NCBI RefSeq assembly: GCF_016508255.1
Contig: NZ_JADVKT010000005.1
Span: forward strand, 186,001-250,000
Direction: 5' to 3'
From: Acinetobacter calcoaceticus
Lineage (GTDB): Bacteria; Pseudomonadota; Gammaproteobacteria; Pseudomonadales; Moraxellaceae
Length of the DNA: 64,000 bases
The translations under genes and the position numbers were made by a program. Position 1 is the first letter of the stretch. The number at the start of each line of letters is the position of its first letter. Positions 9,671 through 17,239 of this stretch are shown here, piece after piece. Under the pieces are notes generated by a model. That model was given only the letters and a program-made list of their open reading frames with translations. It was not told where the DNA came from and did no database searches.

Positions 9671-11014
9671 TTGAAATATAACAATCTGAATGAATTCCTG
9701 AATTACGTGCAAGCGCGTGATCCGCATCAACCCGAATTTCTACAAGCTGTTGAAGAAGTAATGACCAGTTTATGGCCATTCATAGAAAAAAATCCGGAAT
9801 ATGCAGAGCAGGGATTGTTAGAGCGTCTTGTTGAACCAGAGCGAGTTATTCAATTTCGTGTTTCATGGGCAGATGATCACGGGCAGACACATGTTAACCG
9901 AGCTTTTCGTGTTCAATATAATTCAGCAATTGGTCCATTCAAAGGTGGAATGCGTTTCCATCCCTCGGTCAATCTATCAATTTTAAAGTTTTTAGGTTTT
10001 GAGCAGACTTTTAAAAATTCCCTTACAACCTTGCCTATGGGCGGTGGTAAAGGTGGTTCAGATTTCGATCCTAAGGGTAAATCTGATGCTGAGATTATGC
10101 GATTCTGTCAGGCATTAATGATTGAGTTGTACCGTCATTTAGGCCCCAATACTGATATTCCAGCAGGTGATATTGGCGTAGGTGCGCGTGAAGTCGGTTA
10201 TATGGCAGGCATGATGAAAAAGCTGAGTAATGATACCGCTTGTGTCTTTACTGGTAAAGGAATTTCATTTGGTGGCAGTTTAATGCGCCCTGAAGCAACA
10301 GGCTATGGTACGGTTTATTTTGCAGAAGAAATGTTAAAAGCACGTGGACAGTCTTTTGCAGGTAAAACTGTTTCGGTGTCTGGTTCTGGTAATGTTGCAC
10401 AATATGCTGCTGAAAAAGCCATGTTTTTAGGGGCAAAAGTTGTTACTTTGTCCGATTCGAACGGTACAGTGTATGTGAAGAATGGCTTTACAGATGAATT
10501 GCTTGCTGAAGTCATGGAGCTGAAAAATATTAAACGTGGCCGTATTTCAGAATTTGCTTCTAAACATGGCTTTGAATATTTTGAAGGTAAAACGCCGTGG
10601 CATATTCAGGTTGATATTGCTTTACCTTGTGCAACGCAAAATGAACTGACAGGTGATGATGCAAAAATACTCATTGCAAATGGTGTCATTTGTGTGGCCG
10701 AAGGTGCCAATATGCCATCTACACTTGAAGCTGTTGAACACTTTATCGAAGCTAAAATTTTGTATGCACCAGGAAAAGCATCAAATGCGGGTGGGGTAGC
10801 AACTTCTGGTTTAGAAATGTCTCAAAACGCAATTCGTTTGAGCTGGACCCATGCTGAGGTTGATGAACGCTTACATGCAATTATGAAAGACATTCATGCC
10901 AATTGCGTAAGATACGGTACAAAAGCAGATGGTACTGTTAATTATGTTGATGGTGCCAATATTGCGGGTTTTGTTAAAGTTGCGGATGCAATGCTCGCGC
11001 AAGGTATTTTTTAA
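9671..11014 (+). CDS. gdhA: NADP-specific glutamate dehydrogenase, TTG start
   Basis: GdhA aminates 2-oxoglutarate to glutamate with NADPH. I place the start at TTG 9671, not at the upstream ATG 9611. GAGGA lies 7 bases before TTG, and the resulting 447-residue protein has the same length as the E. coli enzyme and matches its N-terminus (NNLNEFLNYVQARDPHQPEF). The motifs include the substrate-lysine segment FKGGMRFHPSVN, LPMGGGKGGSDFDPKG, IPAGDIGVGAREVG and the Rossmann SGSGNVAQYAAEKA. It is a single gene ended by a strong terminator. A weak TTG start may limit expression. Confidence 0.95.
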   Translation: MKYNNLNEFLNYVQARDPHQPEFLQAVEEVMTSLWPFIEKNPEYAEQGLLERLVEPERVIQFRVSWADDHGQTHVNRAFRVQYNSAIGPFKGGMRFHPSVNLSILKFLGFEQTFKNSLTTLPMGGGKGGSDFDPKGKSDAEIMRFCQALMIELYRHLGPNTDIPAGDIGVGAREVGYMAGMMKKLSNDTACVFTGKGISFGGSLMRPEATGYGTVYFAEEMLKARGQSFAGKTVSVSGSGNVAQYAAEKAMFLGAKVVTLSDSNGTVYVKNGFTDELLAEVMELKNIKRGRISEFASKHGFEYFEGKTPWHIQVDIALPCATQNELTGDDAKILIANGVICVAEGANMPSTLEAVEHFIEAKILYAPGKASNAGGVATSGLEMSQNAIRLSWTHAEVDERLHAIMKDIHANCVRYGTKADGTVNYVDGANIAGFVKVADAMLAQGIF

Positions 11015-11027
11015 ATAGAAATAAAAA

Positions 11028-11056
11028 AATCCGATGCATAAGCATCGGATTTTTTT
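11028..11056. terminator. Terminator downstream of gdhA
   Basis: AATCCGATGC / GCATCGGATT is a perfect 10-bp stem with a 4-base loop, A-rich before and T8 after. It can serve both convergent genes. Confidence 0.92.
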
Positions 11057-11068
11057 TAGTCTAAAAAC

Positions 11069-12178
11069 TTATTTTTTAGGTTTTTTAACTAACTCTTGCT
11101 CTACAACCATATCTAATACATCTGCTTGGCTAGACTGGTCTGCTGCTGGGTTTTTTACTTCAAAACGTTTTACGCGCAAAATTACGCGTTGGTCTGGATT
11201 ATGTTCAAAACCTTCGATTTGTCCATAATATAATGACCAGTTTTTGTCGACATAAGTTTTAACACCTTTGTCGTCATATTTAATTTCACGAACTTGCATA
11301 CATGTTTGAGGTGCAACACCTGTACATGATTTAGTTTGTGGAGCAACTTCTAGGAAAACAGTTTTTCCTTCAGATTGATATTTTGCTTCAGGTGTCATTT
11401 TACCAGTAAAGGTATATTTTTGACCTTGAGCATCAGTTACCGTTAATGTCGGTTGATCTGCATTAGCTGTATTAAGCTCAAATGGGATTGCACGCTTTTG
11501 GAATAGGCTGCTAGAAAATTGTTCCTGTTTCATTAAAGCAGGTTCACACGCCATCATCGTTGACATTACGTCAGCTGTTACGATGGTATTGTTTTCAACT
11601 TTCCACGTTGTTCCTTGGCGGTTACAACCCGTTGCGATAGATAAACGGTCATTGGTAAAGTTAAGAACGATAGGTTTTTTTGTATTTTCAGGCTGGTATG
11701 ACCAAGAGTAGTCTGTTAAAGCTTGAGTATTCACTGCTTTTTGACCTTGGAAAATATGCTTTTGACCAGTTTTGTCTGTCACGCTTAAAATCACCTGACC
11801 ATTATTGTTGCTAATTTCGATTGGTAATTTCGCTTCGCTAAAGATGCTGTTAGACAATTGTTCTTGTTTCGTTAAATCATCTTGGCAAGCCATCATTGTT
11901 GATGCAAGAGGAGAGGTAATAAGTTGGTTACCTTCAACTTTCCAAGTTCCACCTTGACCATTACAACCAGTGTTAATTGCTAATTTGCCGTCTGCATTAA
12001 AGTTAAGTACAAGTGGTTTAGATGCTTTTACATTTTGATATGTCCATGCATATTCACCTAAAGTGGCTGCAAGGTTTTGTTGTTGCTCAGATACAATTGG
12101 AGCAGGAGTATTCGTAACTGTTTGACACGCCATCAAAGAAAAAGGTAATAACGCAAGAATTAAATATTTAATTTTCAT
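11069..12178 (-). CDS. META-domain lipoprotein with two META repeats and a DUF4377-like domain
   Basis: The 369-residue protein has a lipoprotein signal (LPFSLMAC, Cys18). Two consecutive META (HslJ-like) domains follow at about residues 42-145 and 150-255. Each repeats the pattern YxWxYQ...KPxVLNF...IATGCNxQGxTWKVE...MMACxxxLxKQEQ, so an internal duplication is evident. The C-terminal domain (about 262-360; VAPQTKSCTGVAPQTCMQVRE) looks like DUF4377. META proteins of this kind have been linked to envelope stress and resistance to inhibitors. The exact role is unknown. It stands alone on the minus strand. Confidence 0.86.
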   Translation of the reverse strand: MKIKYLILALLPFSLMACQTVTNTPAPIVSEQQQNLAATLGEYAWTYQNVKASKPLVLNFNADGKLAINTGCNGQGGTWKVEGNQLITSPLASTMMACQDDLTKQEQLSNSIFSEAKLPIEISNNNGQVILSVTDKTGQKHIFQGQKAVNTQALTDYSWSYQPENTKKPIVLNFTNDRLSIATGCNRQGTTWKVENNTIVTADVMSTMMACEPALMKQEQFSSSLFQKRAIPFELNTANADQPTLTVTDAQGQKYTFTGKMTPEAKYQSEGKTVFLEVAPQTKSCTGVAPQTCMQVREIKYDDKGVKTYVDKNWSLYYGQIEGFEHNPDQRVILRVKRFEVKNPAADQSSQADVLDMVVEQELVKKPKK

Positions 12179-12312
12179 TTAAAAACTTCAAGTAAAAAAC
12201 AACAGCAGTAAGCTTAAAACATTCTTAAAAAAAGAAAATGTAAACATTTGATTGTTTCGGTTTTTAAAATGTATAAGTTTGTAAATTATTCTAATTTTTA
12301 ATAAAAATAATG

Positions 12313-12337
12313 GTATACCCCGAAAAACGGGGTATTT
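12313..12337. terminator. Hairpin terminator after the dioxygenase gene
   Basis: ATACCCCG / CGGGGTAT forms an 8-bp stem with an AAAAA loop just beyond the stop of the minus-strand dioxygenase gene. The T tract is modest. Confidence 0.65.
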
Positions 12338-12345
12338 GCTAATAA

Positions 12346-13122
12346 TTAATCAAAACGATAGATATCCATACCTAGTGAACCCATTGTGAAGCTGCTGTGA
12401 ACAATCGTAAAACGGTTGCCTGTGCCCATAGCAAAAAATAAAGGTGCAAAATGTTCAAGAGTAGGGTGATTACGTTTTACATACGGCAATGATTGCCATT
12501 CCAGCACGCCATCATAATCTTGATGTGTGAGTTTATTCACAACAGCATTTCTAAAAGTTGAAGCCCATTCAGGTACTTTAGAGTTGTCTCCTTGCCAAGA
12601 TAACTCTGCAAGATTATGGGTAATACTACCTGAACCAATGAGTAGAACTTGTTTGTCACGTAAAGGTGCGAGCGTTTGTCCTATACGATAAATTTCTTGT
12701 GCACTTAAATTTGTTGGCAAAGAAATCTCGACCACAGGAATATCTGCATCAGGGTACATATGCACTAGCGGCATCCATACGCCATGGTCACGAGGGCGTG
12801 TACTATTCGCATGTGCAACAAAATGAGCATCTGCCAGTAATTTTAAGATTTCTTCGGCGAGTTCTGGTTGGCCAGGTGCGCTATAGCGAATTTCATATAG
12901 CTCTTTAGGAAAACCACGGAAGTCATGCCATGTTTCGGGACGTGTCGAAATACTCACTTCAAGTGCTTTACTCTCCCAGTGTGCAGACATCACAATGATT
13001 GCCCTTGGGGGCGGAAGATTTGCACCTAAACGGTGTAGAGCAGGACCTACTTGTTCTGGGTCAAGTGCAAGCATGGGTGAACCATGTGAAATAAACAGTC
13101 CGGGAAGGGTTTGTAGTTCCAT
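12346..13122 (-). CDS. DODA-type extradiol ring-cleavage dioxygenase (YgiD family)
   Basis: The 258-residue product belongs to the class III, LigB-like DODA family. The metal-ligand histidines are visible in LFISHGSPML (about H14) and VMSAHWES (about H48). The family features TRPRDHGVWMPLVHMYPDADIP, IGSGSITHNL and the C-terminal PTLEHFAPLFFAMG are also present. E. coli YgiD shares this architecture and cleaves catechol-type substrates such as DOPA in vitro. The native substrate here is unknown. It is transcribed after rlmH but separated from it by a hairpin. Confidence 0.88.
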   Translation of the reverse strand: MELQTLPGLFISHGSPMLALDPEQVGPALHRLGANLPPPRAIIVMSAHWESKALEVSISTRPETWHDFRGFPKELYEIRYSAPGQPELAEEILKLLADAHFVAHANSTRPRDHGVWMPLVHMYPDADIPVVEISLPTNLSAQEIYRIGQTLAPLRDKQVLLIGSGSITHNLAELSWQGDNSKVPEWASTFRNAVVNKLTHQDYDGVLEWQSLPYVKRNHPTLEHFAPLFFAMGTGNRFTIVHSSFTMGSLGMDIYRFD

Positions 13123-13167
13123 TGCATTACACCTGAGTTGAAAAGCAGAATAATAGTCATTATGCCA

Positions 13168-13198
13168 AAATCAGGACATCTTAAAAGTATCCTGATTT
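13168..13198 (-). terminator. Possible terminator after rlmH
   Basis: AAATCAGGA / TCCTGATTT is a 9-bp stem with a 13-base loop, followed by TTTT-like sequence on the minus strand. It lies between rlmH and the dioxygenase gene. Confidence 0.5.
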
Positions 13199-13234
13199 CA
13201 ACGGATTGTTCCTAAAATGAAACGGTTGTTGTTT

Positions 13235-13714
13235 TTATGCACGGTGATAGGGATGATTATGGTTAATACTCATTGCCCGATACAATTGCTCGATTAATAA
13301 AACACGCACCAGAGGATGAGGCATAGTGAGTTTTGAGAGTGACCAATGCCATGCAGCAGCTTTGCGTACTTGATCTGATAGACCATCTGGTCCACCAATC
13401 GCGAGAACTACATCATTGCCTTCAAGCATCCATTGTTTCATGGTATCAGCCAGCTTTTCGGTACTGAGTTCTCGACCACCGACCTCTAGGGCAATTAACG
13501 TTTCATTAGGTTTTAAAGCATTTAAAATACTTTCACCTTCGATTTGGCAATATTTTAAAATATCGGCTTCTGAATCATTCTTACCACGTTTCGCCATGGG
13601 TAGTTCAATGACTTGGGTTTGCACAAAAGGCTGGATACGTTTGAAATAATCTTCAAAGCCAGTAAGTACCCAAGCAGGCATTTTTTGACCAATGGTCAGA
13701 ATACGAATTTTCAT
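13235..13714 (-). CDS. rlmH: 23S rRNA (pseudouridine(1915)-N(3))-methyltransferase RlmH
   Basis: RlmH is a SPOUT-class enzyme that methylates pseudouridine 1915 in helix 69 of 70S ribosomes. The 159-residue length is typical. The diagnostic motifs are KIRILTIGQKMPAW at the start, LALEVGGRELSTEKLA, the knotted SAM site VVLAIGGPDGLS, and the C-terminal MPHPLVRVLLIEQLYRAMSI ending in NHPYHRA. The family motif NHPYH is intact. It lies downstream of the candidate sRNA region, on the same strand as lon. Confidence 0.96.
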   Translation of the reverse strand: MKIRILTIGQKMPAWVLTGFEDYFKRIQPFVQTQVIELPMAKRGKNDSEADILKYCQIEGESILNALKPNETLIALEVGGRELSTEKLADTMKQWMLEGNDVVLAIGGPDGLSDQVRKAAAWHWSLSKLTMPHPLVRVLLIEQLYRAMSINHNHPYHRA

Positions 13715-13790
13715 ATTATCTATTCATTCAAAACTGCTTGTGCATTATACCTGAGGAATTGAAGCTCCGTGATGATCTAAAAAATGGCAT

Positions 13791-13932
13791 AAAAAACGCA
13801 GTCCAAAAAACAATATTGGACTGCGATCAAATGATCATCTGTCTGGAGTTCAGATGATCATAGAGAATAAAAACAAGCCTATCTATAAAATAATAGATAA
13901 CGAAGAGAACTTAACTTGATTAAATACTCTTA
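13791..13932 (-). ncRNA. Candidate small RNA between lon and rlmH
   Basis: On the minus strand a sigma70-like promoter (TTGAAA, 16 bases, CATAAT) precedes about 140 bases with no worthwhile ORF. They fold into successive stem-loops: ATCTAT/ATAGAT, then a perfect 11-bp stem ATGATCATCTG/CAGATGATCAT (13831-13861). The last is a 10-bp stem CGCAGTCCAA/TTGGACTGCG (13797-13825), which runs into six U residues at 13796-13791, an intrinsic terminator. lon already has its own terminator upstream, so this looks like an independent transcript. I recognise no known RNA family. Confidence 0.55.
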
Positions 13933-13938
13933 ATACCT

Positions 13939-13966
13939 ATTATGAGGATGGTTGGATATTTTTCAA
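13939..13966 (-). promoter_or_regulatory. Predicted promoter of the candidate small RNA
   Basis: Minus-strand -35 TTGAAA (13961-13966) and -10 CATAAT (13939-13944) are separated by 16 bases. Transcription would start near 13932. Confidence 0.5.
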
Positions 13967-13979
13967 TCAAATTGTGTAA

Positions 13980-14010
13980 CAAAAAAAAGAGAGCCGAAGC
14001 TCTCTTTTTT
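13980..14010. terminator. lon terminator
   Basis: AGAGAGC-CGAA-GCTCTCT is a 7-bp stem with a tetraloop, with T8 on one side and an A run (T run on minus) on the other. It ends lon transcription just after its stop. Confidence 0.9.
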
Positions 14011-14022
14011 TTCATATTTAGA

Positions 14023-16452
14023 TTAATGACGTGCTGCTTTTGAACCTTCCACCGGTTTTACAATCGGTGTTTTAGGTAAAGGCTTTGGCATTGAAATTAA
14101 TGCTAAAGGTAAAATTTCATCAATACTTTTTACGGCTTTGATTTCTAAACCTTCTTTAACATTCGCTGGAATTTCTGCCAAATCACGAACATTATCTTGT
14201 GGAATAAATACAAGTTTAATTCCACCACGGTGTGCTGCAAGAAGTTTCTCTTTTAAGCCACCAATGCGCATTGCACGACCACCAAGACTTGTTTCACCAG
14301 TCATTGCGATATCTGGACGAATCGCGATACCTGTAAATGCTGATACAAGTGCAGTTGTTAATGCTAAACCAGCAGATGGACCATCTTTTGGTGTTGCACC
14401 TTCTGGTAAGTGAACGTGTACATCAGTTTCTTCGAAACGAGAAGCTTCAATACCCAACTCATCAGCACGTGTGCGTACTAAAGTCATTGCTGTGGTAATA
14501 GACTCTTTCATGACATCACCGAGTGAACCGGTGGTAATGAATTTACCTTTACCTTTCACTGCTGCAACTTCAATGGTAAGTAACTCGCCACCAACAGAAG
14601 TCCAAGCTAAACCATTTACGCGTCCGACTTGTGCTTCGTCTTCTGCAATACCAAAGTCAAATTTGTGTGGACCTAAGTATTCAGGAAGATTGGCAGAGGT
14701 AACATCGAGCTGTAAGTTTTTAGACTTTTTACTTACTGCTTCTTTTACCACTTTACGCGCAATTTTAGACACTTCACGTTCTAAACTACGTACACCAGCT
14801 TCACGTGTATAGCGTTGAACAATATCACGAATCGCTTCTTCATGAATGGTTAACTCTTTTGCACGTAGGCCATTATTCTTAATTGCTTTTGGAACAAGGT
14901 AACGTTCAGCAATGTTAACTTTTTCATCTTCGGTATAACCCGGTAGACGAATAACTTCCATACGGTCAAGCAACGCTTCAGGAATATTCATGCTGTTTGC
15001 AGTACAGATGAACATCACTTCAGAAAGGTCAAGATCAAGATCTAAATAGTGATCATTGAACTTACTGTTTTGTGATGGATCTAATACTTCAAGTAATGCA
15101 GAAGCTGGATCACCACGGTAGTCTTGCGCCATCTTGTCAATTTCGTCGAGTAAGAACAACGGGTTCTTCACGCCAACTTTTGTTAAAGATTGCACGATTT
15201 TACCTGGCATCGCACCAATATAAGTACGACGGTGACCACGAATCTCAGCTTCGTCACGTACGCCACCAAGTGCCATACGAACGAATTCACGACCTGTTGC
15301 TTTCGCGACTGACTCACCAAGTGAAGTTTTACCTACACCAGGAGGGCCAACCAAACAAAGAATCGGACCTTTGAGTTTTTTAACACGAGACTGAACAGCT
15401 AAGTATTCAACAATACGATCTTTAACGTCATCTAAGCCGTAATGATCTGTATCAAGAATCTCTTGAGCTTTCGCAAGGTTAATACTCACTTTGCTCGCTT
15501 TGTTCCATGGTGTATCTAAAATGACTTCTAGATAGTTTCGTACAACGGCAGCTTCACTAGATGCAGGCTGCATTGCTTTGAGTTTACGGAACTCAGCTTC
15601 AGCTTTTTTACGTACATGTTCTGGTAAATCTGCTTCAGCAAGACGTTTTTCTATTTCAGCAACGTCATCTTCAGCACCGCCATTCATGTCGGAAAGCTCA
15701 CGTTGAATCACTTTCATTTTTTCATTTAGAAAGTATTCACGTTGGTTTTTTTCCATTTGGCGTTTTACGCTGTCATGCAAAGTTTGTTCAATTTGCTGTT
15801 CGGCAGATTGATTCACCAAATAACTCATAAGCTCTTGTAAATGAGCTTCAAACTCATCGTGCTCTAAAAACTTCTGTTTAATTTCAATATTTAGAGGCAC
15901 ACGTGTCGCAACGAAGAACATAAGCTGTAGCAAGTCTTCAATCTTGTTAGCCGCTGCAACCAGTTCACGAGCATTACGTAATTTTGCTTCAGCATATTGA
16001 GCAAATAAAGTACGTAACTCTTGTAAACGAGTTTCTTGGGTAGCTTTATCTACGTTAATTGTCATTGGACTTAAGCTATGTTCAGCTGTCAAATGGCTAT
16101 CTTCATCGATAATTTTTTCAAGCTTAGAGCGCTGTAACCCTTCAATAAGTACTTTGATGCAGTTTTCATCATTCTCATGATTTACGACCTGAACAATCTT
16201 AGCGACAGTTCCGTACTGATAAAGGTTATCGTGATCAATATCTTCTGTAAGCGAATCTTTTTGCGCAACTACAAATACTAAATTGTCACTGTTACGAGCC
16301 ACCTCAACTGCATTAATCGATTTTTCACGACCCACGAATAACGCAATTTGCATGTGTGGATAAACCACTACATCACGCAACGCTAAAAGTGGTAATACAC
16401 TTGGAACCTGAGGCTCTAAGTCAGTTTTTTCATTCATAATAAGTTCAGACAT
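14023..16452 (-). CDS. lon: ATP-dependent Lon protease
   Basis: Lon degrades misfolded and regulatory proteins in the cytosol. The start is ATG 16452, with AGGAG 5 bases upstream. A GTG two codons earlier overlaps that site. The 809-residue protein has an N-terminal LON domain (about residues 15-210), a helical linker, and an AAA+ module with Walker A GPPGVGKT at 369-376 and Walker B LFLLDEIDK. The serine-lysine protease domain carries Ser693 in PKDGPSAG and Lys736 in GLKEKLLAAHRGG (43 residues apart, as in E. coli S679/K722). It is a single gene. A sigma32 promoter is not evident. Confidence 0.97.
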   Translation of the reverse strand: MSELIMNEKTDLEPQVPSVLPLLALRDVVVYPHMQIALFVGREKSINAVEVARNSDNLVFVVAQKDSLTEDIDHDNLYQYGTVAKIVQVVNHENDENCIKVLIEGLQRSKLEKIIDEDSHLTAEHSLSPMTINVDKATQETRLQELRTLFAQYAEAKLRNARELVAAANKIEDLLQLMFFVATRVPLNIEIKQKFLEHDEFEAHLQELMSYLVNQSAEQQIEQTLHDSVKRQMEKNQREYFLNEKMKVIQRELSDMNGGAEDDVAEIEKRLAEADLPEHVRKKAEAEFRKLKAMQPASSEAAVVRNYLEVILDTPWNKASKVSINLAKAQEILDTDHYGLDDVKDRIVEYLAVQSRVKKLKGPILCLVGPPGVGKTSLGESVAKATGREFVRMALGGVRDEAEIRGHRRTYIGAMPGKIVQSLTKVGVKNPLFLLDEIDKMAQDYRGDPASALLEVLDPSQNSKFNDHYLDLDLDLSEVMFICTANSMNIPEALLDRMEVIRLPGYTEDEKVNIAERYLVPKAIKNNGLRAKELTIHEEAIRDIVQRYTREAGVRSLEREVSKIARKVVKEAVSKKSKNLQLDVTSANLPEYLGPHKFDFGIAEDEAQVGRVNGLAWTSVGGELLTIEVAAVKGKGKFITTGSLGDVMKESITTAMTLVRTRADELGIEASRFEETDVHVHLPEGATPKDGPSAGLALTTALVSAFTGIAIRPDIAMTGETSLGGRAMRIGGLKEKLLAAHRGGIKLVFIPQDNVRDLAEIPANVKEGLEIKAVKSIDEILPLALISMPKPLPKTPIVKPVEGSKAARH

Positions 16453-17077
16453 GGGCACTCCTAATGAGTGACAACGAGGTTGCCATGTTTTTTATAGTGA
16501 TGTGTATTTCAAAAATTACAAGGGCCTCTTTATAGAAAATGTGGAAAAAATGACTAATTTAGTCAACTTTTCTTTAAAAGTTTTATGAATCAATAGATTA
16601 ATTCTTAAGAAGAATAAAATTTTGTAGAAGAGCTAAGCATTTTAACTTAATAATAGTTTTCTTTTACAAATGAAATACGCATCTGACGATACAAAAGATT
16701 TGTTTAGTTTTATTTAGAAATAAATACTTTTATGAAGTAGATTTAAAATTTAATTTATTTTATGGTTTTATTATAGATAGAATAATTTCAATATTATTTA
16801 TAATGTACGAGTGTATTTTAATATTTTGTTTTATGAAAAATATACATTAAAATAGAATATTAATTTTAGATTTAATATTCTGTTTTAATAAAATACATCT
16901 GTATTTTAAAAAATAATTAATATTATTTATTTTATAAAAAACATTTATTTAATTAGAGTTATTATTCTATTTTAATGCAAACTTACTCTTTGTTAACAAA
17001 AACTAAACATTATATTCATTTTTAATTTTTTATTTATTAAATTCAATATGTTGTACTTAACCATAAAATTATATTTT

Positions 17078-17093
17078 GTGATTAAAGTCTCAT
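17078..17093 (+). promoter_or_regulatory. Upstream motif shared by both adhesin genes (copy 1)
   Basis: GTGATTAAAGTCTCAT matches GTGATTAACATCTCAT at 25961-25976 in 14 of 16 positions. The two lie about 160 and 120 bases before their respective starts, so they may be a common regulatory site or simply duplicated sequence. Confidence 0.45.
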
Positions 17094-17178
17094 ATTTTTT
17101 GATGGGTTCTTCGGTTTTATATTTACCCTTTAAATTTATTCATTTAGGATGCCGCCTCTTTTTTGGGACCTGAAAATT

Positions 17179-17204
17179 ATAAAAATGTATTTCTACATTT
17201 TTAT
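17179..17204 (+). promoter_or_regulatory. Perfect hairpin in the 5' untranslated region of the first adhesin
   Basis: ATAAAAATGTA and TACATTTTTAT form a perfect 11-bp stem with a TTTC loop, extended by GACC/GGTC flanks. It ends 35 bases before the ATG. It is too AT-rich and T-poor downstream to be a clear terminator. An RNA-stability or translation-control element is possible. Confidence 0.5.
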
Positions 17205-17239
17205 GGGTCTTTGATTTTGGTATTTGTCTGAGAAGTTTT

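Larger units (their letters stand above)
16453..17239. other. AT-rich intergenic region upstream of lon and the first adhesin
   Basis: 787 bases, more than 75% A+T by eye, with no convincing ORF or RNA gene. The right part holds the adhesin promoter region. It includes the 16-base motif GTGATTAAAGTCTCAT (17078-17093), which recurs in near-identical form upstream of the second adhesin, and a perfect 11-bp hairpin near the start codon. Confidence 0.6.

Noticed and set aside
16463..16560. Sigma32 heat-shock promoter for lon
   Set aside because: No sequence close to CTTGAAA-N-CCCCAT at a proper distance was found. Only weak sigma70-like boxes are present.
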